Shown: positions 18,937 through 27,693 of the stretch, piece after piece
Layout of the letters: every line of letters begins with the position of its first letter
Numbering within the stretch: position 1 is the first letter of the stretch
NCBI GenBank assembly: GCA_050181465.1
Contig: JBFXDD010000015.1
Coordinates: 1-64,000 of the forward strand
Length of the DNA: 64,000 bases
Source: JACRLW01 sp050181465
GTDB lineage: Bacteria > Planctomycetota > UBA1135 > UBA2386
Reading direction: 5' to 3'
Translations under genes and position numbers: made by a program
The notes under the pieces: model-generated
Databases searched by the model: none
Told to the model about the DNA's origin: nothing
The model's input: only the letters and a program-made list of their open reading frames with translations

Positions 18937-19881
18937 TCACATCCGCCGCACGACGATGCTGCCGTCGGTTCGCACGAGCCATGACAGGCGCGCAGCGCGG
19001 GTGGCGGCTTCGAATGCGGCTTCGAGGCTGCGGATGCGGACGTCGGTCGGAACCTCGACCGCGCGCCAAGTCGCCATCTCCTTCTCGCTCACGCGCGGCA
19101 GGTCGATCGCGATCTCCGTACCCTTGCCGCGCGGCGTGGCGCGGATCCGGTCGATCACGCCACCGAGATCGGTCGGCAAGTCGCGCACGTTGGTGTCGGC
19201 CAGGGCGTCGAAGGTCTGCTCCGAAGCGCCGTCACTCTCACGCCGACACAGCCGCAGCCCGCCGACTCGATCGAGCGCCTTCACGAACACGGTGATGCGC
19301 TTCCTGGCACGATCGTCGAGCTTGACGTCGGGCGATGTCCGCATCGATCCCGGATCCAGGCTCACCCACTGGATGCGAACGCTGTCGTTGCGCCGGTGCT
19401 CGACGACTCGGAGGAGGCTCCACTGATCGGAGTCACCGTCCATGCTGTGCAACACGTAGAGATGGTCGACGATGCACGGCAGCTCTGCGACGAACAATGC
19501 GGCGGCCGCCTGATTCGGATCCACCTCGTCGAACCCGATCGGGCCGAGGTCCGCGATCAGCGAGATGTCGTCGCGGACCATGCGCACGCCGAAGGAGTCG
19601 CGACGTCGATCGGGATCGTTGTCGAAGATCAGCTCCCAGTCGTTGCGCGTCTCCTCGAGATCCGGATCGTCGCGCAGACCGGCCTCGAAACTGAAGGTCG
19701 CCTTCTGGTAGTCCTCGTGTGCGTTGCGCGAGAGCAACCACTCCTGGATCCGAAGGTCGGGCGGCGCCGGCGCATCGACCGTCGGCGGCGGTGCCTGACC
19801 ACGATCGGGGTCTTGAGCGAGCACCGGCGCAGCGAAGAGCATCAGTGCGAAGAAGATCGGAAAACGCGTGAGCTGACTCAT
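18937..19881 (-). CDS. Secreted protein of unknown function
   Basis: The gene encodes 314 residues starting at ATG 19881 with a clear signal peptide (FPIFFALMLFAAPVLAQ). The open frame continues upstream to 20826 only because it is antisense to dprA; those residues are not homologous to anything and lack a signal. A second in-frame ATG at 19896 is possible. The mature part is acidic and proline-rich at first (PPPTVDAPAPPDLRI) and then mixed alpha/beta; I see no known domain or catalytic motif. It converges on the candidate selenoprotein with a 10-bp gap and diverges from dprA. Confidence 0.7.
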   Translation of the reverse strand: MSQLTRFPIFFALMLFAAPVLAQDPDRGQAPPPTVDAPAPPDLRIQEWLLSRNAHEDYQKATFSFEAGLRDDPDLEETRNDWELIFDNDPDRRRDSFGVRMVRDDISLIADLGPIGFDEVDPNQAAAALFVAELPCIVDHLYVLHSMDGDSDQWSLLRVVEHRRNDSVRIQWVSLDPGSMRTSPDVKLDDRARKRITVFVKALDRVGGLRLCRRESDGASEQTFDALADTNVRDLPTDLGGVIDRIRATPRGKGTEIAIDLPRVSEKEMATWRAVEVPTDVRIRSLEAAFEAATRAARLSWLVRTDGSIVVRRM

Positions 19882-20025
19882 GTCGACGCATGCCATGGTA
19901 GCGCGAGCGCGCATGGGCGACCGCGTGTGCGCGATACGGAGGTTCGACGACAGCGCAAGGGCCGCGCCGTCGTGCCGTGGACTCGGGAAGAATTGGCGTA
20001 ACCCAGTCGGAATGCCGCACACGTA

Positions 20026-21114
20026 GTGATCGTGGACACCACGACCGACGCCTACTTGATGCTGTCGCTTGCAGAAGGAGTCGGACAGAACTTGGTTACG
20101 GCGCTTCTCGATCCGCGCGCGGATCCCCGGCTCCTGCTTGCCGATCCACCGAGCGGGCTGGCGCCGAGCGTGCTGCGGCGAGTGTCGGACTTCGACTTGC
20201 CGAGCCGGCTGGGTCGCTTGCGCGAAGCGGTGAGACGATCGGGTCTGACGGTCCTCACCCCGGTCGACCGCGAATATCCGGAACGGATGCGGGAAGCGCC
20301 GCTGCGGCCGCTCGCGGTCTACGCACGCGGAGATACCTCGATCGCCGGAGCGGCCAGACGATCGATCGCGATCGTCGGCTCGCGCACTCCGACTCCCTAC
20401 GGGGTCGCAGCGGCGCGCGACTTCGCGACCGCGCTCTCGCGCGCGGGCTTCGTCATCTGGAGCGGACTCGCGTTCGGAATCGATGCGGCCGCACATGAGG
20501 CGGCACTCGATTGCGACGGTGCAACGGTCGCCGTGCAGGCCGGCGGTCTCGACGAGACGCAACCACCATCGCACGCACATCTCGCGCGCCGGATCGTCGC
20601 CTCCGGCAGCCTCCTGCTGAGCGAAGCGCCGCCGGGACTGCGCCCGCTGCGTGGACACTTCCCGCGCCGCAACCGCCTGATCGCACAGGGCGCGGAAGCG
20701 GTGCTCGTGATCGAAGCGGGAGAACGATCCGGCGCGCTGCATACGGCACACTTCGCCCTCGATCTCGGGCGTAGCGTATTCGCCGTTCCCGGCCCTTACA
20801 CCAGCCCGCGCAGCCGCGGTTGCCATCGACTCATCGCGGAAGGTGCGACCCTCGCTCTCGATCCGGAGTCACTGCTACGAGCGCTGGCGGTCGACTCCGC
20901 GCTGTGCGGCGGCAGCGACTCCGCGACTCTCGAACTCGGCGCCGACGAACTCGCCGTGCTGCGCCCGCTCGAGAACGGCCCGCGTCCCTTCGACTTCGTG
21001 CTCCGCGAGAGCGGTCTCGATCGTGCGCGCTTTCTCGACCTCGTCTTCGAGTTGTGCGATCGCGGTCGCATCCAACGGCTACCCGGCGACTTGCTCGCAG
21101 GCAACCAGCGGTGA
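20026..21114 (+). CDS. dprA: DNA-processing protein DprA
   Basis: DprA loads RecA onto incoming single-stranded DNA during natural transformation. The 362-residue protein has the Rossmann-like DprA core: SIAIVGSRTPTPYG, then WSGLAFGIDAAAHEAAL, then SLLLSEAPPG, then FPRRNRLIAQGAEAVLVIEA and DLGRSVFAVPGP. A short N-terminal helical (SAM-like) region precedes it, and a winged-helix-like tail follows. I use GTG 20026; a second GTG lies two codons downstream. It reads away from the secreted protein at 19881 across a 144-bp intergenic region. No other competence gene is in the window. Confidence 0.95.
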   Translation: MIVDTTTDAYLMLSLAEGVGQNLVTALLDPRADPRLLLADPPSGLAPSVLRRVSDFDLPSRLGRLREAVRRSGLTVLTPVDREYPERMREAPLRPLAVYARGDTSIAGAARRSIAIVGSRTPTPYGVAAARDFATALSRAGFVIWSGLAFGIDAAAHEAALDCDGATVAVQAGGLDETQPPSHAHLARRIVASGSLLLSEAPPGLRPLRGHFPRRNRLIAQGAEAVLVIEAGERSGALHTAHFALDLGRSVFAVPGPYTSPRSRGCHRLIAEGATLALDPESLLRALAVDSALCGGSDSATLELGADELAVLRPLENGPRPFDFVLRESGLDRARFLDLVFELCDRGRIQRLPGDLLAGNQR

Positions 21115-21169
21115 CGGCACGGCTCGCGAGTGGTCACGCAGGACCGGTGAGGGACCTACTGAGACACCG

Positions 21170-21364
21170 TCAGGGCAGGAACACCGCCTGAAGCAGCCAC
21201 ATCGCCAGCACGATCCCGACCGTCCACAGGAGCAGCTTCACAGTCTTCTTGCCGGCGATCTGCAGAACTCCGCGGGCGTCCTCGGCGCGCGGCGCGACGT
21301 AGACCAACATCACGAGCCACGCGATCGGCAGGAACAGGAGGACGTGACCCAGTGAGGTCCTCAT
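21170..21364 (-). CDS. Small two-helix membrane protein
   Basis: This 64-residue protein consists almost entirely of two transmembrane segments (VLLFLPIAWLVMLVYVA and LLLWTVGIVLAMWLLQAVF) with a short charged loop between. Its ATG overlaps the stop of the upstream membrane gene (ATGA), so the pair is probably translated together and may form a complex. No family is recognised. Confidence 0.65.
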   Translation of the reverse strand: MRTSLGHVLLFLPIAWLVMLVYVAPRAEDARGVLQIAGKKTVKLLLWTVGIVLAMWLLQAVFLP

Positions 21365-22173
21365 GCCGGCACCTCCCCGGAAGCGGACATCGCTGCGGAG
21401 TCATCCCCGGTCACGACACCTCGCTCGGCGACCGTCCACGCATCGGTGATCACGATCACGTTCATCAACCCCGCGATCGTGCATAGGATCAAGCCGAGGT
21501 CGAAGAGCGGCGGATACTCCAACATCTTGCTGGGCGCCGTCACCACCGAAGCGAACATCACGCCGCCGCCGAAGATCGACTGCCCGGCCCACCAGAAGGG
21601 AAACTGCGGACGATCGCAGGAGTGACCGCCGCCCAGCACGAGCCCGAGAGCGAACGTGAAGGTCACGACGGCACCGAGCAGGATGCCCTTGCTGCGCTGC
21701 CCGGCGATGGCGTGGCCGAGACCGGGAACCAGCCAGGACAGGACGGCCGCCCGCGACGGCGCGACTCTCGTCCGCGGCGATCCGCTCGCGATCCAGTTCG
21801 CATCGGCGGCCCAGAATGCGGCCAGGAAGGCCGAGGCCGCCGTGAACAACATCCAGAGATGCTCGCCGTCGCGCGGCAGCAGGACGTGACGCGCAGACTC
21901 CGGGTCGAGATCACGGGTCATCGCGACGACGGTCGTGCACCCGAAGTTCACGAACTCGGGCTGGAGCAGCACCGGGAACCACGAGAGCAGTCCGCTCAGC
22001 GGTACCGGCGACAAGTGCCACAGTCGATCGCCGAGCATCCCGACGCCGAGTGCGAACAGTCCGACCACGGTCGCGAACGCAAGGGCACCGCGCATCGGAA
22101 ACCCGAGGGCGACGTGCGCGGATCCCGGCACGACCAGACTGAGGAGGGTTGCGGCTCCGGGACGCAGCGCCAT
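21361..22173 (-). CDS. Polytopic membrane protein of unknown function
   Basis: The 270-residue protein has about five or six hydrophobic segments. Two short related segments occur (LLSLVVPGSAHVALGFPMRG near the N-terminus and LSWLVPGLGHAIAGQRSKG centrally). Each has the 'PGxGHxxxGxxxxG' pattern seen in small membrane modules such as TM2/DUF6677-type proteins, which suggests an internal duplication. It overlaps the 64-residue membrane gene downstream and diverges from the xylulokinase gene with 85 bp between. A role in transport or membrane maintenance cannot be told from sequence. Confidence 0.7.
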   Translation of the reverse strand: MALRPGAATLLSLVVPGSAHVALGFPMRGALAFATVVGLFALGVGMLGDRLWHLSPVPLSGLLSWFPVLLQPEFVNFGCTTVVAMTRDLDPESARHVLLPRDGEHLWMLFTAASAFLAAFWAADANWIASGSPRTRVAPSRAAVLSWLVPGLGHAIAGQRSKGILLGAVVTFTFALGLVLGGGHSCDRPQFPFWWAGQSIFGGGVMFASVVTAPSKMLEYPPLFDLGLILCTIAGLMNVIVITDAWTVAERGVVTGDDSAAMSASGEVPA

Positions 22174-22240
22174 GAGCGCGCAGACCTTAGCCGGGCGCTC
22201 CTATCGTGGAAGCCAAAAAGACGAGCAGGTGCTGGCTCGC

Positions 22241-22255
22241 CGGGCATGATGCCCG
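22241..22255. promoter_or_regulatory. 15-bp palindrome in front of the xylulokinase start
   Basis: CGGGCATGATGCCCG is an exact palindrome around a central base and ends three bases before ATG 22259. It could be an operator half-pair or a small hairpin covering the initiation site; no cognate regulator is adjacent. Confidence 0.3.
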
Positions 22256-22258
22256 CCC

Positions 22259-23770
22259 ATGACGACGACTCTCGGTCTCGACGTCGGAACGTCGGGCGTG
22301 AAGGCAGTCCTGTTGACCGCGGCGCAAGGTGTCGCCGCCAGCGCGCAGGCGCCCCTGCAAGTGCTCGACGGCCTCCCGGTCGGCTACTCGGAGCAACACC
22401 CGGCGGACTGGCTGCACGCGATCCGCGTCAGCCTCGCGAGCCTGCGGGACCAGGTGCCCGCTGAGTTCGCGGCGATCGAGGCGGTCGGCGTCAGCGGGCA
22501 GCAACACGGCCTGGTGGCACTCGACGCCGCCGAGGAAGTGCTGCGTCCCGCGATCCTGTGGAACGACGTGCGCTGCGCGGCGGAGTGCGCGGAGATCGTC
22601 GCGAGCCTCGGCGGCCCCGCGGGGATGTTCGAAGCGACCGGTCTCGCAGCACTGCCGCCCGGCTTCACGGCGGGCAAGGTGCGCTGGCTGTGGCGCCACG
22701 AACCCCACCTCTTCGCACGTCTGGCGCGGGTGATGCTGCCGCACGACTTCGTCAATCATTGGCTGACCGGAGAGCGCTTCACCGAGACCGGCGATGCTTC
22801 CGGCACCGGTTGGCTGGACGTGCGATCCAGGACGATTCATGAAGGCGCGCTCGCCGCGGTCGCGCCGGACTTGCAGGACAAGCTGCCCTGGCTTCTCGCC
22901 GCGGGCAGTCCAGGTGGGACCGTGCGCGCGAGCCTCGCCGAAGAGCTGGGCTTGTCCCGAAGGGTCGTCGTCGCAGCCGGCGGCGGCGACAACATGATGG
23001 CAGCGATCGGCGCAGGCGCCGTGCGCGACGGCGTGGCGGTGCTCAGCCTCGGAACCTCGGGGACCATCTTCGCCCGCTCCGGCGCTCCCGTGTGCGATCC
23101 GTCGGGTGAGATCGCCCCGTTCTGCGACAGCGCAGGAGCGTGGTTGCCGTTGGGCTGCACGATGAACGCCACGGTGGCGACCGAAGTCGCGCGCAAGCTG
23201 TTCGGCATGCCGCTGCCCGACTTCGAACGTGCCGTCGCGGACGCGAAACCGGGAAGCAATGGCGTCCGCTGCATCCCCTTCTTCACCGGCGAACGTAGTC
23301 CGGACCTGCCGACGGCGAGCGGCTCGTGGTTCGGCTTGCGTCCCGGCAACACGAGCGCGGCGACGCTCGCGCGTGCGGCGATGGAAGGTGCGACCTTCGC
23401 GCTCGCCAGACTCGGCGATCGACTCGGCGCGCTGGGTCTGCCGCTGAAGGAACTGCGCGTGACCGGCGGCGGCAGTCGCAGTGCGACGTGGCTGGCGGTC
23501 GTCGCGAACAGCTTCGGACTACCGGTCGCGACCGGTGTGCATCCCGACGCCGCGGCCGTCGGCGCCGCCGTGCAAGCCTCGTGGACCCTGCGGCGCGCGC
23601 ACGGCGAGTCGGATCTGACGATCGCGGCAGCGCGCGACGTCTTCGGTCTCGATCGCGAACTGGTCCACACGCGAGCCGACGACTCATCGATCGCGCAACA
23701 CGCCGAGCTGCGTCGCGATTGGGAGGACTTGCTCGCTCGGTTGATCCCCCACTGGCGCAACGAATCATGA
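22259..23770 (+). CDS. xylB: Xylulokinase (FGGY carbohydrate kinase)
   Basis: Xylulokinase phosphorylates D-xylulose to enter the pentose phosphate pathway. The 503-residue protein has the FGGY layout: LGLDVGTSGVKA at the N-terminus, the xylulokinase-specific GVSGQQHGLVALD, the sugar-site WNDVRC, the catalytic AGGGDNMMAAIGAG and the ATP-site LSLGTSGTIF. A glycine-rich LRVTGGGSRSATW lies in the C-terminal domain. Length is typical. No xylose isomerase or transporter is adjacent, so the pathway context is thin. Other FGGY sugars cannot be excluded, but the motifs favour xylulose. A DUF423 gene overlaps its stop. Confidence 0.9.
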   Translation: MTTTLGLDVGTSGVKAVLLTAAQGVAASAQAPLQVLDGLPVGYSEQHPADWLHAIRVSLASLRDQVPAEFAAIEAVGVSGQQHGLVALDAAEEVLRPAILWNDVRCAAECAEIVASLGGPAGMFEATGLAALPPGFTAGKVRWLWRHEPHLFARLARVMLPHDFVNHWLTGERFTETGDASGTGWLDVRSRTIHEGALAAVAPDLQDKLPWLLAAGSPGGTVRASLAEELGLSRRVVVAAGGGDNMMAAIGAGAVRDGVAVLSLGTSGTIFARSGAPVCDPSGEIAPFCDSAGAWLPLGCTMNATVATEVARKLFGMPLPDFERAVADAKPGSNGVRCIPFFTGERSPDLPTASGSWFGLRPGNTSAATLARAAMEGATFALARLGDRLGALGLPLKELRVTGGGSRSATWLAVVANSFGLPVATGVHPDAAAVGAAVQASWTLRRAHGESDLTIAAARDVFGLDRELVHTRADDSSIAQHAELRRDWEDLLARLIPHWRNES

Positions 23771-24147
23771 ATTCACGACGTCGTCTCCAGGTCGGCGCAC
23801 TCCTCGCCGCGGTAGGCGTGGCCGCCGGCGCCTTCGGCGCGCACGCGCTCGAGGGTGTGCTCTCGGCGAAGGATGCAGCCACCTTCGACGTCGCGGTGCG
23901 CTACCACCTGCTGCACGCGGTCGCCCTGTGCGCGCTCGCAGCGGTCCCGCACGCCTCACGGTCGATCGATCGCGGCGCTGCCCTGATCACGTGGGGCACG
24001 CTGATCTTCGCGGGAACCCTCTATGCACTCGTGCTCAGCGGCCAGCGCTGGCTCGGCGCCGTCACCCCCATCGGCGGCAGCTTGCTGATCATCGGCTGGA
24101 TCTTCGTCGCTGCCGGCGGTTTGGACCGACCGACAGCGAAGCCCTGA
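23767..24147 (+). CDS. DUF423 family inner-membrane protein
   Basis: This 126-residue protein has four predicted transmembrane helices and the DUF423 (YgdD-like) hallmarks: GAFGAHALEG in the first helix region, a YHLLHAVALCAL helix and a C-terminal TPIGGSLLIIGWIFVA segment. Family function is unknown. ATG 23767 overlaps the xylB stop (ATGA), so the two are co-translated. It converges on the CAP-domain gene with 20 bp between. Confidence 0.85.
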   Translation: MNSRRRLQVGALLAAVGVAAGAFGAHALEGVLSAKDAATFDVAVRYHLLHAVALCALAAVPHASRSIDRGAALITWGTLIFAGTLYALVLSGQRWLGAVTPIGGSLLIIGWIFVAAGGLDRPTAKP

Positions 24148-24167
24148 CCGAAGCTCGCCGCGCGCGC

Positions 24168-26549
24168 TCACTTCTTGGGCATCTTGAGGCGGCCGTGGCC
24201 GCGACGCTGCGTGCCGGTGGTGAAGTGCCACTTCACCTTCTCTTCGCCGCCGGGTCCCTTGAGCGTGGCCTCGACTTCGTAGGTGGTGTTCGGCTCGAGG
24301 TGCTCGCGCGGGATGGCGAAGACGACGGAAGGATTCTCCTGTCGCTTGAGCAGCGGCGTCTTCGGCGTGTGCACGTAGCAGGAGACCACTTCGTCGCGGA
24401 CGAACTCCTTGCCGCGCTTCTTGGTGCGGAAGACGGCGATCGAAGCATCCTCGAGCTGGGTCGCGAGAGCGCGCGAGAACTGCAGACTGATCGGGTAGCC
24501 CGACCGGCGTTGCGCCTCACCGGGAGCCTCGTTCCTGCCTTCCGGCGTATCCGCGAGCGGATCCGGCTCCTCGTTGCCGTGGAACGCGAGCGGCACGTTC
24601 TCCATGCCGTCCGGCGGCCACGCGATGTGGCGGAACTTCTGCGCTGAGTCCGGATCGGTCGGCTCCTCCAGGGAACCCATGTCGAGCACGACCACGCTGC
24701 CCTCGGCGGCAAAGCCGATGCGACGGATGTTCGGTTCGATCAGCGGGAAGCGGTGGTAGACCGTGCCGATCCAGCCGTCCAGGCTATCGGCCGGATCGAT
24801 GTGTCCGCCGTTCGGGCTGAGCACGATGACCGAGTTCAAACCGGCGCGCATGCCGCGCGTGGTGAAGCCCGGCCGGGCGGGGTCCTCCTCGTGGGCTTCC
24901 GGCCACTTCCAGTGCTCAGGGTTCTGCTGCAGGAACAGCGCGTGGTCACGACACGCGAGCGTGGACTCGAGGTCGATCTCGCACTCCGAGAGACCGAGCA
25001 GTGCTCGGAACTCGTTGAGACGCTGAAGACCCTTGATCTGATCGGAGTTCGGCTTCTCCGGCAGCAACGGCGGCCCGTAGCCGGTGAACTCGCTCAGGAG
25101 AGTCCGGCCGGCGGCCCAGCCGCGCCACTCATCTTCGATCTCCGCGCGTGGCCGCTCGAAGATCTTCGCGAACAACTCGTCGACGGCCTCCGGCAAGGGT
25201 CGCTTGCTCTCATCCGGCAACGCATGCAGGAAGTGGAACCACTTCTCGGGGTAGCGCGCGAGCATCCACACCGCGAAGCTCCACGTCTTGATCCGCGCGT
25301 TGGGGAAGAAGTTGGAGAACTGGACTCGCGGGATGTTGTTGATCGGGTAGTCGGTACGCGCGAGCGCTTGATCGCGCACCTCGCGCATCCACCAGGTCGC
25401 CGAGTCCGGGAGATTGCGCCGATCGCCGGTGGTCGTGCCTTCCTCGACCGCACCGTATCGAGAGATCGCCGTCGCCCGCAGATACCAAGTCGCTGCGTGC
25501 ATGAAGCCCTCGTTGATCGGGCCGTTGCCGCCGAGCATCTTGAAGACGCGCGCGATCAAGAAGTCGTGCATCGACACCGGCGTGAGCGAGCGCGACACCT
25601 CGCATGCCTTGCCGTTCTCGATCCAACTCACGTTCACGAAGTTCTCCGTGCCGCGCGTGTGCGGATTGAGCCGGATGAAGGCCTTCTGCTCCGCGTTGGT
25701 CCAGATGAAGGCGATCCAGTTGTAGCGCTCCTTGAAGAGCTTGCGGCCGTCAACCTTGCCCTTGCGATCCGGCGGGAGACAGAACTCGAGGAAGTCGCAG
25801 ACGCGCTCGGCCCACTTCACGCAGTCGATGGCGTTCTCCTGAGTGCCGCGCGTGAACACCGTGATCGAGTCGCTGCGCGCACCGTAGAATTCGATGTCGC
25901 CGTCTTCCGCGAGCATCGCCTTCAGTTCCTTGGGCAACTCGTTGTACGGCTCGATCTGGTACTCCTTGTTGCACAGCTCGGCAGCGAAGCGCTCCATCTC
26001 GCGCATTCGCTTGACGAAAGCGATCTCCTCCGCCGTTCCCCAGAAGCCCTCCCACTCCTCGTGGCCGAGGCCCTTGTGTGCCTCGACGTCGTGCGGCTCG
26101 AAGTAGAGCGCCGTCTGCAGGTGGTGGACGCCGCGAGCCGGCGCGGTCGGGAGCATCTTCAGACCGAGGTCGCGATGGATCCGCGCCATCGCTTCCGCGA
26201 AGCGACGCCACTCACCCAGCACGACGAAGCGCTTCTCGTCGTTGGAATCGTCCGGCCAGCGCTTCTGCGCGCGCGGCGGTTGCCATTCGTCCCCCACCTT
26301 CTGCCATTCGAGCGCCTTGAGGGCGACCGGGTTGGTCGGCTCGTAGTTCTCGAGAATGAGCTCGTAGGCCTCCTTGGCCCGCGTGAACACCTTGTTGCGC
26401 TCGGCAATCTTCGCGAACGCGGCGAGCTTGGTGGCCGCGCTCTTGTTGAGCTGGGCCTCGTCCTTGGCGAACGGATCGGTGTCCTGCGCCGGCAGTCGGC
26501 CGATCGCCAACGCCAGGACCAGGACGGAGAGGAAAGGAGTGAATCGCAT
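24168..26549 (-). CDS. Large secreted protein with C-terminal CAP/SCP-like domain
   Basis: A 793-residue exported protein starts at ATG 26549 with a clean signal peptide (FLSVLVLALAIGRLPAQ). The N-terminal 500 residues are alpha-rich with Trp-containing segments (HEEWEGFWGTAEE, MHDFLIARVFKMLGG) reminiscent of peptidase-MA-like folds, but I see no HExxH. From about residue 530 a CAP domain can be recognised: LNEFRALLGLSECEIDLEST, DHALFLQQNPEHW and an NSVIVLSPNGG segment. A beta-sandwich tail ends the protein. It is much longer than a simple CAP protein. The frame remains open upstream of the ATG without homology. It is preceded by a dispersed repeat in the divergent intergenic region. Confidence 0.75.
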   Translation of the reverse strand: MRFTPFLSVLVLALAIGRLPAQDTDPFAKDEAQLNKSAATKLAAFAKIAERNKVFTRAKEAYELILENYEPTNPVALKALEWQKVGDEWQPPRAQKRWPDDSNDEKRFVVLGEWRRFAEAMARIHRDLGLKMLPTAPARGVHHLQTALYFEPHDVEAHKGLGHEEWEGFWGTAEEIAFVKRMREMERFAAELCNKEYQIEPYNELPKELKAMLAEDGDIEFYGARSDSITVFTRGTQENAIDCVKWAERVCDFLEFCLPPDRKGKVDGRKLFKERYNWIAFIWTNAEQKAFIRLNPHTRGTENFVNVSWIENGKACEVSRSLTPVSMHDFLIARVFKMLGGNGPINEGFMHAATWYLRATAISRYGAVEEGTTTGDRRNLPDSATWWMREVRDQALARTDYPINNIPRVQFSNFFPNARIKTWSFAVWMLARYPEKWFHFLHALPDESKRPLPEAVDELFAKIFERPRAEIEDEWRGWAAGRTLLSEFTGYGPPLLPEKPNSDQIKGLQRLNEFRALLGLSECEIDLESTLACRDHALFLQQNPEHWKWPEAHEEDPARPGFTTRGMRAGLNSVIVLSPNGGHIDPADSLDGWIGTVYHRFPLIEPNIRRIGFAAEGSVVVLDMGSLEEPTDPDSAQKFRHIAWPPDGMENVPLAFHGNEEPDPLADTPEGRNEAPGEAQRRSGYPISLQFSRALATQLEDASIAVFRTKKRGKEFVRDEVVSCYVHTPKTPLLKRQENPSVVFAIPREHLEPNTTYEVEATLKGPGGEEKVKWHFTTGTQRRGHGRLKMPKK

Positions 26550-26877
26550 GATCGGGGTCGAGGTGAGGCGCGCCGGGGTCGACGTCGCCGAGCCGCGAAG
26601 CTTAGCCCGGACGATTGGTGAACGCCTGCTGCGATCGCCGCAAGTCGCACCCGGCGGCGGCGCTACGTCGGCTCCGACCTGGCTGCGTAGCCAGCGCAGC
26701 ACCTCGATCGTCGACCGCCGCAGCTCCTTGCCGGGCATCGACCTGCGCCGAGCTCGCGACGACGTTCACGAGTTTTCCGGGCCAACGGGTGCCGACGAGT
26801 GATGACGGGTCCGACTCCCGACGATCGCGATCTCCTGCTGCGCCATCCGCCGACGGGGAAGCTACCATCCGCCGCGC
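26550..26877. other. 328-bp divergent intergenic region
   Basis: The region separates two divergently transcribed genes (26549 leftward, 26878 rightward) and should hold both promoters. Most of it (26602-26784) is a dispersed repeat that also occurs at 47705-47859. I see no conserved small gene. Confidence 0.6.
26602..26784. repeat. Dispersed intergenic repeat, copy A, with inverted ends
   Basis: The ends form an imperfect inverted repeat: TAGCCCGGACGATTGGTGAACG at the left, and at the right CGTTCACGAGTTTTCCGGGCCA, whose complement reads TGGCCCGGAAAACTCGTGAACG. The inner 155 bp (26630-26784) align without gaps to 47705-47859, with best-conserved blocks TGCGATCGCCGCAA, GCAGCTCCTT, CCGGGC and TCCGGGCCA. 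This looks like a non-autonomous repeat or a long-stem RNA structure. Confidence 0.65.
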
Positions 26878-27693
26878 ATGACCCCGCCGCTCCGGAAGAT
26901 CCCACCCGCGCCGCGACCGGTGCGATGGCGCGCCGTGGTCCTCCGCGGCTGGGGCTTCGGCTTCTTCGGCATCGTGGCCACCGGCTTCGGCTCGCTCCTG
27001 AGCTGGATGCTGTGGCTCGGCGCAACGAGTAGCCACTATGCGGTGGCGGAGCGACGACTCGCCGATCCCGGCGTCGAGCGCTCGCGGGCCAATGGTGAAA
27101 TTTTCCGGGTGGAGGTCACACGCGGCGAGATCGCGCACTTCGCCTTCCGCTTCCAAGACGCGCGAGGCACGACCCAGGAGGCGGAGTGCATCGATCGCAT
27201 CGAACCTCGCGGCAGCGTCGCACGCTGGAAGGTGGGTGAGCATGCCGACGTGGAATACGTCCGCGACACGCCGCACGTCGCGCGGCTAGTCGGCACGCGG
27301 GTCGCGTTCGTGGTCCCCTGGCACCACTACGGTTTGCTGGGGCTCGTCGCACCCGGACTGGCGGCCTTGGCGGTGTGGTTCGCGAAGATGGTGCACGCGC
27401 GGCGCATCCTCTCGCTCGGTGACGTCGCCGTGGCCGAAGCGGTGCACTGTCGCGAAGTCGCGCTGTCGATGCCCACCATGCTGGCCGTCGAATTTCGGTT
27501 CCTGGACCGCCACGCCAATCTCGTGCACGCCCGCGAGACGATCCCCGCGCGCAGCGCACTCGGACAGCTCGCACTCGAGGCGGGCGCGCGGCTCGCGGTC
27601 GTCCACGATCGTCGCGAGCCGCGGCGACATGTCCTCGCGATGCCCGACGACTTCTCGATGCCGACAGCGACCTCGGAGCGGTCCGCGCCTTGA
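26878..27693 (+). CDS. DUF3592-like membrane protein
   Basis: The 271-residue protein has two transmembrane segments (GWGFGFFGIVATGFGSLLSW and LLGLVAPGLAALAVWF) flanking an extracytoplasmic beta domain. That domain contains the DUF3592-type pattern of a modified Tyr/Phe strand followed by 'VGEHADVEYVRDTPHVARL'. A cytoplasmic C-terminal region resembles DUF3592 tails. The following gene encodes a related protein and overlaps by TTGA, so the pair is probably an operon that continues into the helicase gene. Function is unknown. Confidence 0.7.
   Translation: MTPPLRKIPPAPRPVRWRAVVLRGWGFGFFGIVATGFGSLLSWMLWLGATSSHYAVAERRLADPGVERSRANGEIFRVEVTRGEIAHFAFRFQDARGTTQEAECIDRIEPRGSVARWKVGEHADVEYVRDTPHVARLVGTRVAFVVPWHHYGLLGLVAPGLAALAVWFAKMVHARRILSLGDVAVAEAVHCREVALSMPTMLAVEFRFLDRHANLVHARETIPARSALGQLALEAGARLAVVHDRREPRRHVLAMPDDFSMPTATSERSAP

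Noticed and set aside
19882..20826. N-terminal extension of the minus-strand gene ending at 18937
   Set aside because: The extension is antisense to dprA, has no homology, and would bury the signal peptide at 19881.
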